Shown here: positions 18,111 through 26,722 of the stretch, piece after piece
Layout of the letters: every line of letters starts with the position of its first letter
Numbering within the stretch: the stretch's first letter is position 1
Made by a program: the position numbers and the translations under genes
DNA from: CALAGB01 sp963789565
GTDB lineage: Bacteria; Chloroflexota; Chloroflexia; Thermomicrobiales; Thermomicrobiaceae
Reading direction: 5' to 3'
NCBI GenBank assembly: GCA_963789565.1
Contig: CAWBKX010000002.1
Coordinates: 1,426,001 to 1,490,000 of the forward strand
Length of the DNA stretch: 64,000 bases
The notes under the pieces: generated by a model
Database searches by the model: none
What the model was told of the DNA's origin: nothing
What the model saw: only the letters and a program-made list of their open reading frames with translations

Positions 18111-19205
18111 ATGAAGCGCCTGATCATCATTCTGCTCACAATCGCCTCGGCGATTGCCTTCGTCTACGTTGCCAACCTCGAATCTCTCAGCAGCGCCATC
18201 TTCTCAATGCCCGTAAGTTCTCTCATCCTTCTGCTCGCGTTTCTTGCCGCCAACGAACTCGTCAAAAGTGTGCGCTGGGGCTATCTGCTACGTTCGAGCG
18301 GCCTGCCAATCGGCCTCGTCGACGGCGCCACGACGTATCTCGCCTCCCAGTCAGCTTCGGCTCTGCCAGGTGGCGCGATGCTTGGCGCGCGACTCGCTGA
18401 GGAACATGGCAACATCCGCATGAGACAGGCGATCTCGAGTTTTGTGGCGCTGGGTGTCTCTGATTTCTTCGCTCCTGGCGGCATCGCCATCATTGCAATC
18501 TTTCTGACAGGCCAACGTCCGCTTCAAATCGTGATGCCGATCCTAACGATCTCAATTGGATTTGGTGGGATCGCCGTTTTTCGAAGCGCGCGCCTCGCCT
18601 CTTGGCTGTCTCGCGTCCTCCAGCGCTGGCGTCTGACCCGTCGCTTCGTGCCGCAGGAAGAGGACTTCTGGGAGCACACCAGGCTTCTGATGCGCCGAGA
18701 CGTGATGTTGGGGGCGGTCGGCTTCAGCATCGTGTCGACCATCCTCTCAGCCAGCATCCTTTGGCTGATCGCGAATGCCCTGGTCGAGCGCAACATCAGC
18801 TATGGAGACGGCATCTACGCCCACACCTTCAGTCTGGTGGCGCGCCAGGTCATCCCCATCCCGGGGGGCATTGGCATCAGCGACGCAAGCCTGGCCGGTG
18901 TGCTCAACTTCATCGGCATCGGACTTGCCCGCGCCACGTTCATTGCCCTGGCGTATCGCACCATCAACCTCATTTTCCGCACGTTTCTCGGGCTCCTGGT
19001 CCTCTTCGCACGCTATCCGTACCTGATCGTTGGTCCGCTACGCGTCTCATCCGACGAACCGAAACAAAGCGAGACGCCCATCGATCGGGAACCGCCCAGC
19101 CTACCTGCCCGTCGGCATCGCGCTGTGCGCCTCCCTCGACGACATCCCGGAAAGATCCCGCGCGATTCAACCAATCACGAGGTGGCTCGAAACCTACCGA
19201 ATTGA
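18111..19205 (+). CDS. Flippase-like LPG synthase TM-domain membrane protein
   Basis: 364 residues with about eight membrane helices, resembling the lysylphosphatidylglycerol-synthase transmembrane domain (UPF0104). Motifs are ANELVKSVRWGYLLRSSG near residue 47, YLASQSASALPGGAMLGARL near residue 82 and VIPIPGGIGISDASLAGVL near residue 245. The C-terminal ~50 residues are charged and cytoplasmic. There is no aminoacyl-transferase domain, so it is the membrane half only, as in many putative glycolipid or isoprenoid-lipid flippases. No clear Shine-Dalgarno precedes the ATG. Substrate unknown. Confidence 0.75.
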   Translation: MKRLIIILLTIASAIAFVYVANLESLSSAIFSMPVSSLILLLAFLAANELVKSVRWGYLLRSSGLPIGLVDGATTYLASQSASALPGGAMLGARLAEEHGNIRMRQAISSFVALGVSDFFAPGGIAIIAIFLTGQRPLQIVMPILTISIGFGGIAVFRSARLASWLSRVLQRWRLTRRFVPQEEDFWEHTRLLMRRDVMLGAVGFSIVSTILSASILWLIANALVERNISYGDGIYAHTFSLVARQVIPIPGGIGISDASLAGVLNFIGIGLARATFIALAYRTINLIFRTFLGLLVLFARYPYLIVGPLRVSSDEPKQSETPIDREPPSLPARRHRAVRLPRRHPGKIPRDSTNHEVARNLPN

Positions 19206-19328
19206 GTGGACGACCGTCGGCGTGCGCTTCACTGATTGCGTGATCCGTTCTATGATCGAGTGAACGCTCAAACTCAGTTGACGCGCGACATCGGCCAGCC
19301 GCGGAAAGAGCCGGATCGGGAGACGACG

Positions 19329-20477
19329 ATGACCAGAACATTTCCCATCGTTCAGGTAAACGGCGCCGCCCACGAACGCGGCCGCCAGCATGGCGCACAG
19401 GCTGGAGAGCGCGTCGCTCGCAGCGTGAGCACCTATCGTCACGCGTTTTCCGAGAGCGCCGGTCTCGATTGGCCGGCTGTTCTGGATCGCGCCTCGGGCT
19501 TCGCGCGGTTGATCGAGTCCTTCGACGAGAACATCCTGGCGGAGATGGACGGCATTGCCGAGGGCTCGGGATTTCAGCTCGAAGAGATCGTGGCCATCAA
19601 CTGCCGCACAGAGCTCCTCTTCGGCAACCGTGGTCGACCTGCGCCGAGCATGCCGGAATCGGAATGCACCACCATTGCGGTGACTCCGGCAGCGAGCGCC
19701 GATGGCACCACACTCCTCGCCAAGAATTGGGATTGGCGAGCGCAGTGCCGCGATTCGGTGATCGTGTTGCAGGCGCGTCAGGACGAGGCGCCCGGTTTCG
19801 TGATGCTGGTTGAAGCGGGAATGGTCGGGCGCGACGGTTTCAATACCGCTGGAATTGCGATCTGCGGCAACCTCCTGCGCTCGTCACTCGATGGCAGCAA
19901 GGCCGGTTTGCCGGTCCCCTTTATTCGACGGCGTGTGTTGAATTGCCACCGGCTCGACCATGCCTATGGTGAGATCCTGAATGCCGAACGAGCGGCATCG
20001 ACCAACTACATCGTGGCGCATGAATCGGGGATGGTCGCCAACTTTGAAGCCTCACCAGAGCAGGTCTACCCGGTCTACCCCGAGCGCGGTTTGCTGACCC
20101 ATTCGAACCACTTCACCCACGTGGCGGCGCAAGTGCAAGGTATTGGACGTCTCACATCTCCCGACACGCTGTATCGAATGCAGCGGGCGCGAGACCTGCT
20201 CGAACCGAAGATTGGCGCCATTACAGTCGAGGACGTCAAAGAGGCGCTGCGCGACCACATGGGATGGCCGCAGTCGATTTGCCGTCACCCGGACTCGGCA
20301 CTGTCCGAATCACGACAGTCGATGAGTATCGCGTCGGTCGTGATCGATCTGGGCAAGCGCGAAATGCACGTCGCCGTCGGCGCGCCCTGCGAGCACGAGT
20401 ATCACGTCGTCGGGCTGCCGGGAGACGCCACCCCATCGACGCATGCCGAAGCTCGAGAGACGGCATCAACTCACTGA
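19329..20477 (+). CDS. C45-type acyltransferase/peptidase (penicillin acyltransferase-like)
   Basis: 382 residues from the ATG at 19329, preceded by GGGAG; longer frames from 19236 lack such a signal. The sequence fits the acyl-CoA:6-aminopenicillanate acyltransferase (C45) Ntn-hydrolase family. It starts with GAAHERGRQHGAQAGERV, has EEIVAINCRTELLF, and carries the self-cleavage Cys near residue 113 in PESECTTIAV, followed by GTTLLAKNWDWRAQCRDSV. Ntn enzymes cleave themselves before this Cys, which becomes the nucleophile. Substrates in non-fungal members are mostly unknown, but amide bonds of acyl or amino acids are typical. The 3' end overlaps the convergent molybdopterin dehydrogenase gene by seven bases. 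Confidence 0.8.
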   Translation: MTRTFPIVQVNGAAHERGRQHGAQAGERVARSVSTYRHAFSESAGLDWPAVLDRASGFARLIESFDENILAEMDGIAEGSGFQLEEIVAINCRTELLFGNRGRPAPSMPESECTTIAVTPAASADGTTLLAKNWDWRAQCRDSVIVLQARQDEAPGFVMLVEAGMVGRDGFNTAGIAICGNLLRSSLDGSKAGLPVPFIRRRVLNCHRLDHAYGEILNAERAASTNYIVAHESGMVANFEASPEQVYPVYPERGLLTHSNHFTHVAAQVQGIGRLTSPDTLYRMQRARDLLEPKIGAITVEDVKEALRDHMGWPQSICRHPDSALSESRQSMSIASVVIDLGKREMHVAVGAPCEHEYHVVGLPGDATPSTHAEARETASTH

Positions 20478-22742
20478 TTCCGGGAAGCCAAAGCCTTCCA
20501 AACTTGCTCGGAGCGGATCGGCAACTCTGTGAGTCGCACGCCGGTCGCGTCGGCGATGGCGTTGGCGATCGCGGCGGCAGGGGGGACGACCGGTGCTTCA
20601 CCGATCCCCTTGGCGCCGAATGGGCCGAACGGAGACGGATTCTCGACGAGTTGCAATTGGATCTCGGGCAGATCGGCTGCCTTGGGGATGGCATAGTCGA
20701 GGAAGCTCGCGGTTACCGGCTGCCCATGGTCGTCATAGACTAGCGCCTCGTGTATTCCCCAGCCGACGCCTTGCGCCACTCCGCCGTGAATCTGCGCTGC
20801 CACTTCGGCCGGGTTGATTGCTCGTCCGATGTCGTGAATGGCGTGGTAGCCGATAAGCAGAACTTCACCGGTCTCGGCATCCACGCGCACCTTCGCCAGG
20901 TGAACCGCCATCGCGGGCGACTTCTCTGGATTTGATACGTTGCCGCGACCAAAGACCGGCGCGGACCGACCGCCCTGTTCGATCGTCGCCGCATAGACCT
21001 GCGCCAGAGTCAGCGCCCGGTCCGGCGCTCCCTTTACCTGCACGCGACCATCGACGATCTGCAAATCGTCCTGCGTGGCTTCGAGACGTTCCGACGCAAC
21101 CGCCAGAACCTGCTCGCGAGCGTCCAGCGCGGCTGCCATCACGGCATTCCCGACGCTGTAGAGAACCTTGCTGCCACCGGTTAGGCCGAACTGCGGAGCA
21201 CTGTCGCTCGACGCTGTCACCACTCGCACGCGATCCGGCCCCATGCCGAAGGCTTCAGCCGCGATCTGCGTCAGACCGGTCGTCGTTCCGGTGAGGTCGA
21301 CTGACCCGACCATCACGCTCAAGGTCCCGTCGGAGTTGAGTTTCGCCGAAGCGGAAGCGGCTTCGGCGCCTCCACGTAGCCCGCCGATGGCGATCCCAAC
21401 ACCTTCGCCCTTCTTTTTGGGCTCGGTCCATACCTGGGAGTTGTTCGCCTCTCGCAGCAGCGCTTTGAGATCGAATGCCGGCCATGTCCCGCCGTCCGAC
21501 ATTAAATCGCCACCCTCAGCCGCATTGCGCAGGCGAAAATCGAGCGGCGAGATGCCAAATCGACCGGCCACTTCGTCGATCAACGACTCCAGCGCGAACA
21601 CCATTGGAGTGAGGCCCGGAGCGCGATACGCACCCGTGCCGGTGCGGTTGGTCAGCACCTCCGCCGATCGAATGTCGAGATTGGGGAAGCGATAATAGGA
21701 GCCAACCATCTGGGCCACGAGCTGATACGGGGAGTTCGAGAAGAAGCCAGTGTCGAACCACAAGTCGGCTTTGAGTCCCGTCAGGCAACCATTGGAGTCG
21801 GCCGCCAGCGCGATGGTCAGCAGCGATTCCGGCGCGGGGGTGGTCGACATGAAATCTTGCTGGCGAGTGAGCGTCAGCTTGACGGGGCGCGAGAAGCGCG
21901 TGGCAAGGAGGCAAGCCAATGGTTCGAGCAACACCATTTTGCCGCCGAACCCGCCACCCACGGTGACCGGCTCAACGCGGATATCGGTTTCAGGCAAGTC
22001 AAGTGCGCGAGCCAATGCCGAGCGGACCATGAATTGCCCTTGCGTCGGCGTGTAGATGGTGAGACGAGCGCCCGGCTCGGCGCTGGCCAGGACTGACCGC
22101 GGCTCCATATAGCTCTGGTAGACGGCGTGAGAATGGAACGTGCGCTCGACGACCACCGCCGCGTCTCGAATCGCCCGTTCGACATCGCCGCGCTGATAGC
22201 GGAGGGAGCCGTTCACGTTGACGCCATCCGCGTTCTCTGAGTCCTCGACGGGCGCCGCACCGTGCTCTGCCGCCTCGCTCGAAACCGTCCGTCCGTGCCT
22301 CCGCACCGGCGCAGCACCAGCCGGCGCGACCGGTAACAAGATCTGGCACCACGGGTAGAGGCTCGTAGTCGACGGATACGAGATCGGCCGCGAGTTCCGC
22401 GGCCGCAGCATTGCGCGCCAAGACGACTGCGACCGGTTGGCCGACGTATGCCACGCGCTGGTGTGCGAGGAAGAAGCGGCTGCGATCGACCGGCTCCTCG
22501 TGGCGGGCGAACTCGGGTAGGTCATCCGACGTCACCACAGCGACGACGTCCGGCGCCTGCAGCGCGGTTCGCACGTCGATCCCGCGAATCTCGGCGTGTG
22601 CGTAGGGGCTAAGAACCAGATGCGCGTGAAGCATTCCGGGTAGAGACAAGTCGTCCGTGTAGCGCTCCGCGCCGGTCAAGCGCGGTCGAGCATCCGTTCG
22701 CCGGATACTCCGCCCGACGGATTGAAACTGAGATTGGTTCAT
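20471..22742 (-). pseudogene. Xanthine dehydrogenase-family molybdopterin subunit, frameshifted
   Basis: The start at 22742 has GGGAG upstream and reads MNQSQFQSVGRSIRR, then an intact N-terminal aldehyde oxidase/xanthine dehydrogenase a/b-hammerhead domain up to SVDYEPLPVVPDLV (about 22325). There the frame must shift by one base to continue into APAGAAPV, the ENADGVNVNGSLRYQRGD segment and the molybdopterin domains. These include VGGGFGGKMVLLEP, GAYRAPGLTPMVFALES and KGIGEAPVVPPAAAIANA with the catalytic Glu. Together the parts give about 757 residues, normal for the family. Everything but the shift looks intact, so a very recent mutation or a sequencing error is possible. No FAD or 2Fe-2S subunit gene is adjacent. 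Confidence 0.8.
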
Positions 22743-22789
22743 CCGCTCCCTTTCAGGTGCCTCTTCGGCTACAGATTGATATTCAGCCG

Positions 22790-24541
22790 TCAGGCAGTCA
22801 GCGAACGAGCCAGCATCGTCGCCTGCGCCAACGTGTCCTCGACCCGATTGCGCTGCCGCACCAGCTTGGTTCTCAGGAAGCGATAGTCGCTCGACTCCGG
22901 ATCGAGATTCACCAATTGCTGGATCCCCGAGAGACCTGGCAGCACGCCCATCTGCAACGCGGGATCCATGTCATACGGTCCGTTGACCGTGAAGAGGACA
23001 GGATTGATCAGCCGCGTCAACCATTTCAGGCCGTCATTCAGCCGGTCGGAATCGCCAATCGGTGACGCCGCGAGCTGTTGGGCAACATCCTTGAATGTGT
23101 TGGCCGCCGCGAGAACAGCGCTCAACTCCAGGTGGTTTCCAGCCCCCTCCTGATAGGTCGTGAGCTGGTCGATGAAGTCCTGCGCGCTGACGACAAAGTT
23201 GTACGGAATGACAGCGGGCAGGCACATGCGCAGCGTCATGGTGACGTAGACCTCGACGTCGCGCGCCAGGATTTCGGCGTCAGCCTTCTCGAGCGTATCC
23301 TCAGGCGAATGCCACCACCACGCGCCACCCGATCCGCCAACTGCCTTGCGATCGGAGTGATTGACCGGGAGCATGCGGAACGCGCCGAGCGACGGAAGTC
23401 CGACGCCCAGGAACGACTGATCTCCAGCGCGGAGTGGGCGCCGGATGTTCGGCTCCTGACCCGATAGCTCTTTCACCACGGCAGCCGTGATGTGTTCGAT
23501 CTCGCCCATGTTGTAGCGGCAATCCCAGATCTCGGTGTCGCGTACGCCGGGGGAGTCGATATTCAGGTAGCCGAGCGCGTGACCACGCAATTCGTCGAAG
23601 AAGTTGTCGGCGAACCAGGTGCTGCCGGAATAGCGCCCGGTCGAATGGCCCGGCCACCAGCAGAAACGCACACCGCAGCGCAGCTGATCGCGCATGCCGG
23701 AGAGGACCCGAGCCATCTCGATGAGGGCGGCGTCTCCCGTGGCGTTGTCGGTCACACCTTCATACCAGGAGTCGATGTGTGCCCCCACCAGCAGATAGTC
23801 GTCGGTTCCGTTGCCAGGAATGAATCCAGTTGCGAGCGGGACGCTCATCCACTCAGTCTTCACGTTCGATTCAATGCGGGCACTGATAGTTCCCTGCTTG
23901 AGCAGCAGAAGGATTTCGTTTCCGACCGCGTTCTTCACGCCCATCGAAGGGATCTTCGGCATGCGACCGGCCGAATCCGGCGTCGGCGTGCCCCAGACAC
24001 TGGTGGAGATCATCTCGTGCGTGACCGGCTCATCTGACGGCCAGATGTGGATGTGTCCGATGGCGCCCCGTTCTTGGGCGCGCAGCACGCCGTCCGGACC
24101 GCCGTCTTGCGTGACGACGATCTTGCCCGACACATCCAGGTCGCCGTAATCGCCTGAGACCGCGCGGTGGGAGAAGATCATCTCGCCTTGCTTCGGCTGC
24201 GCGAAGGGAACGAAGACGAGTTCGCCGGTAATGCCCCCTTCTGGTGTCTGAGCGCCAAAGGCGCGCGTGCGCACCTCGTACGACTCCGACCCGTTACCAT
24301 TCGCGCCCAGCGTGGTCAGCTTGCCTTCGAGCGGCCAGGAGATGAGAGAATCGAACTCGAGGATTTCCGCGTCCACACCGTACTCATGAAGCGTGTCGAC
24401 GACATACTGCGCCGCTTTACGTTCGTCTTCGCTACCGGTATCACGGAAGAGCGTGCTGAATTTGTTGAGGTGCAGCTGGAGCTCTTCCGCTGAGACAGTC
24501 CCTCGCGCGCGCTGTTCCAATTCGTTCAACGATTGGCTCAC
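22790..24541 (-). CDS. M28-family-like peptidase with PA domain
   Basis: 583 residues from a GTG at 24541, with GAGGGAAG upstream. No signal peptide, so probably cytoplasmic. It contains a PA-like insert (SGKIVVTQDGGPDGVLRAQE) and the M28 metal-site pattern GAHIDSWYEGVTDNATGDAA (His, Asp), NIDSPGV (Asp) and WWWHSPEDT (His). At the position of the usual catalytic Glu-Glu motif (EExGLxGS) it reads WWPGHSTGRYSGSTWF, so both Glu residues are missing. This may mark a subfamily with different chemistry. It follows the molybdopterin dehydrogenase on the same strand with a 47-base gap. Confidence 0.75.
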   Translation of the reverse strand: MSQSLNELEQRARGTVSAEELQLHLNKFSTLFRDTGSEDERKAAQYVVDTLHEYGVDAEILEFDSLISWPLEGKLTTLGANGNGSESYEVRTRAFGAQTPEGGITGELVFVPFAQPKQGEMIFSHRAVSGDYGDLDVSGKIVVTQDGGPDGVLRAQERGAIGHIHIWPSDEPVTHEMISTSVWGTPTPDSAGRMPKIPSMGVKNAVGNEILLLLKQGTISARIESNVKTEWMSVPLATGFIPGNGTDDYLLVGAHIDSWYEGVTDNATGDAALIEMARVLSGMRDQLRCGVRFCWWPGHSTGRYSGSTWFADNFFDELRGHALGYLNIDSPGVRDTEIWDCRYNMGEIEHITAAVVKELSGQEPNIRRPLRAGDQSFLGVGLPSLGAFRMLPVNHSDRKAVGGSGGAWWWHSPEDTLEKADAEILARDVEVYVTMTLRMCLPAVIPYNFVVSAQDFIDQLTTYQEGAGNHLELSAVLAAANTFKDVAQQLAASPIGDSDRLNDGLKWLTRLINPVLFTVNGPYDMDPALQMGVLPGLSGIQQLVNLDPESSDYRFLRTKLVRQRNRVEDTLAQATMLARSLTA

Positions 24542-24697
24542 GTCTTCTTCCCTCTCGTTCGCGCATGATCGATATTCGCCGCGTCGGCTGGACGGCGAGG
24601 TGCAATAAGCATCGGTATTTCGGCGTGACGACCGAAAAGCCGATCGCGGCCCATCATACCGCCAGAACTCGATTCTGCGGGTGGACCGGATTCAGAC

Positions 24698-24731
24698 AAA
24701 ACAAAACCCCCGCTTGATACTCGCGAGGGTT
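24698..24731 (-). terminator. Terminator behind the RpoA-CTD-like membrane protein
   Basis: On the minus strand, AACCCTCGC pairs with GCGGGGGTT (one wobble) and is followed by TTTGTTTTG. It lies 30 bases downstream of the stop codon. Confidence 0.75.
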
Positions 24732-24760
24732 CACTGACAATAGCGATTTGTCGACTGGGA

Positions 24761-25261
24761 TCAGACCCAATCGGGCGGGAATCCGGCGTCTTGCCAACGT
24801 CGATACTTCCACAGATTGACCGCCCGACGGAGTTCGTGCAGCGCCTTCGGATCGAAGTTCGTCAGCATGAGGAATCCGTCGTCGCCGCACCGGTCAACAC
24901 TGTCGATCGTACGGAATCCATAGCGGTTCAGCAAATTGCGCACGCGCGGTGAGAGATCGAGCAGATCGACCGACGGATACAAACGTCGTGCGATGTGCTT
25001 CCACGCCAACTCGCAAACACTGATAAGAAACACCGGAAAGCACAACACCATGCCAATGGCGGCCAGCCAGCCAAATAGGACCATGGCCATCGCCTCGAGG
25101 TTTGCCGGGAAGGCCACCATGGGCACAATGAAGGCGGCGGCACAGAAGATGAACGCGGCCAGTGACCGCCGCACCGGGTTGACCGCAAATGGGTCCCACG
25201 GCTGATTACCGGTGCTTCGTTGCAGCTGCATTGTTGTCGAGTAATGTCGGCTCGTGTGCAT
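24761..25261 (-). CDS. Two-helix membrane protein with RpoA-CTD-like helical domain
   Basis: About 166 residues if started at the ATG at 25261 (MHTSRHYSTTMQ); ATGs at 25231 and 25357 are alternatives and no Shine-Dalgarno decides. Two hydrophobic segments (FIFCAAAFIVPMVAFPA and MVLFGWLAAIGMVLCFPVFL) form a hairpin. The C-terminal ~65 residues read LDLSPRVRNLLNRYGFRTI, DSVDRCGDDGFLMLTNF and KALHELRRAV. That is the pattern of the RNA polymerase alpha C-terminal domain (LS.R..N.L.R.GI.T..DL....DL..I.NFG.KSL.E...). If right, a helix-hairpin-helix fold is tethered to the membrane. Function unknown. Confidence 0.6.
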   Translation of the reverse strand: MHTSRHYSTTMQLQRSTGNQPWDPFAVNPVRRSLAAFIFCAAAFIVPMVAFPANLEAMAMVLFGWLAAIGMVLCFPVFLISVCELAWKHIARRLYPSVDLLDLSPRVRNLLNRYGFRTIDSVDRCGDDGFLMLTNFDPKALHELRRAVNLWKYRRWQDAGFPPDWV

Positions 25262-25599
25262 TGTCAGGAATTTACTCCGTGTCTGACGTCCAATCATTCC
25301 AATACGCGTCACACGTTGGTAGTTCACAACGAAAAAGTAGGGCGGCAAACCACCCATTCATCCCAAAGATTCGTTTGGGGTCCTTGCGCCGCGACTACCG
25401 ATGGGACAGTCGTGTAAGACCGCGCCTCACCTATAACGTGCGGGCTGGGCCGGCGGATTCCATCGCCGGTTTCGCTTCTCTGAAAACGCCAATCTCCGAC
25501 GTTCCACACCTCGTTACAACGCAAGCATCCAACCACCAACGTGGCGAGAAGACGATCGCAAACGAGAAGCCGACGACGGATCTTGGTCCGGATGCGAAC

Positions 25600-25793
25600 G
25601 TGACAAATGTCACTCGCCGATAGAGACACTATTCACTACGGAAACGCTTCACCTTCCTGTAACGTGAAGTGTGTAATGTCGGCCCGGTCACGATCGGTCG
25701 ACTGCAGCAGCTGGACGGAGTCGATCATTCCAGCCTATTCCGGTTGGTGGGATTCTCAGACTGTCCAAATGGACAGGGGCGCACTGGCCAGTG
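25600..25793. promoter_or_regulatory. Cluster of inverted repeats in the ABC exporter leader
   Basis: Three perfect inverted repeats lie in the 680-bp region before the exporter genes: GTGACA-AA-TGTCAC (25600-25613), CTGTCC-AAAT-GGACAG (25761-25776) and CACTGGCCAGTG (25782-25793). A looser CTTCAC...GTGAAG pair lies near 25650-25670. They could be operators for a dimeric repressor or RNA hairpins. The rest of 25262-25938 has no credible gene. Confidence 0.5.
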
Positions 25794-25938
25794 TTACACC
25801 GGATGTCTACACCGAAGCTGGAAGCTACAGATCGATCCGGAACGTACGATTGGCATCGTGTTGTCTGGTCCACATCAAGGATCGCGCACGACGTAGAACG
25901 TGACGCAGTGCGAACGTTGGAGCAACAAAGGACGTAAA

Positions 25939-26688
25939 ATGATTCTGACCCTTGGGGGAAAACGATCGAAAACGGACGTTCAAGAGTCCGAGCGCGACGC
26001 GTCGACCATCATCGCGGCGGTCGACGTGCAGAAGACGTACAACACCGGCAAAATGGAAGTACCCGCCTTGCGCGGGGTCGACTTCACCGTCTCGCGTGGC
26101 GAGATGGTCGCCATCATGGGACCGTCCGGTTGTGGCAAGACCACCTTGCTCAATTGCCTCTCCGGTCTCGACACAATCGACGATGGCCAGATCCTGATCG
26201 CTGGGACCAACATGGCCAAGATGTCGGACAACGCCCGCACCACCTTCCGCGCCAAGGAGATGGGGTTCGTCTTCCAGTTCTACAACCTCCTGCCGGTCTT
26301 GAGTGCCGTCGAGAACGTCGAACTCCCGCTCCTGGTCAGTGGCGTCAAGCCGAAGACCGCACGCGAACGGGCCGTGGCGGCGCTGGCGCAGGTTGGGCTG
26401 GAGCGACAGGGGAGTCAGAAACCGGGTGAGCTCTCGGGTGGACAGCGACAGCGCGTGACCATTGCCCGAGCGTTGGTCAACGAGCCGTCGATCGTCTGGG
26501 CGGATGAGCCGACTGGTGACCTCGACACCGAGACGGCCGACGACGTGATGCGGGTGATGCGCGAACTGAACCAACGCAACCGCCAGACGTTCGTGGTCGT
26601 GACCCACGATCCCCGCATCGGCGACATGTGCGACCGCATCATCCGTATGCAAGACGGCCGCGTCATTCACGATGGAATTCAGATCTAA
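25939..26688 (+). CDS. ABC exporter ATPase, MacB/LolD type
   Basis: 249 residues from the ATG at 25939, preceded by AAAGGA; an earlier ATG at 25900 is less likely. Canonical nucleotide-binding domain: Walker A GPSGCGKTTLLNC, Q-loop FVFQFYNLLPVLSAVENVEL, signature LSGGQRQRVTIARALV, Walker B ADEPTGDLD and H-loop VVTHDPRIG. LolD/MacB-type ATPases drive mechanotransmission by FtsX-type permeases in lipoprotein release, peptide or antibiotic export. The permease gene follows after 34 bases, so the two form one operon. Confidence 0.9.
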   Translation: MILTLGGKRSKTDVQESERDASTIIAAVDVQKTYNTGKMEVPALRGVDFTVSRGEMVAIMGPSGCGKTTLLNCLSGLDTIDDGQILIAGTNMAKMSDNARTTFRAKEMGFVFQFYNLLPVLSAVENVELPLLVSGVKPKTARERAVAALAQVGLERQGSQKPGELSGGQRQRVTIARALVNEPSIVWADEPTGDLDTETADDVMRVMRELNQRNRQTFVVVTHDPRIGDMCDRIIRMQDGRVIHDGIQI

Positions 26689-26722
26689 TCCACGCGATGT
26701 CTGAGGAAAGGTAGCAGCTAAC

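Noticed and set aside
17361..18114. Possible small genes between the SARP regulator and the flippase-like gene
   Set aside because: No start signals, unusual residue composition and no recognisable domain.
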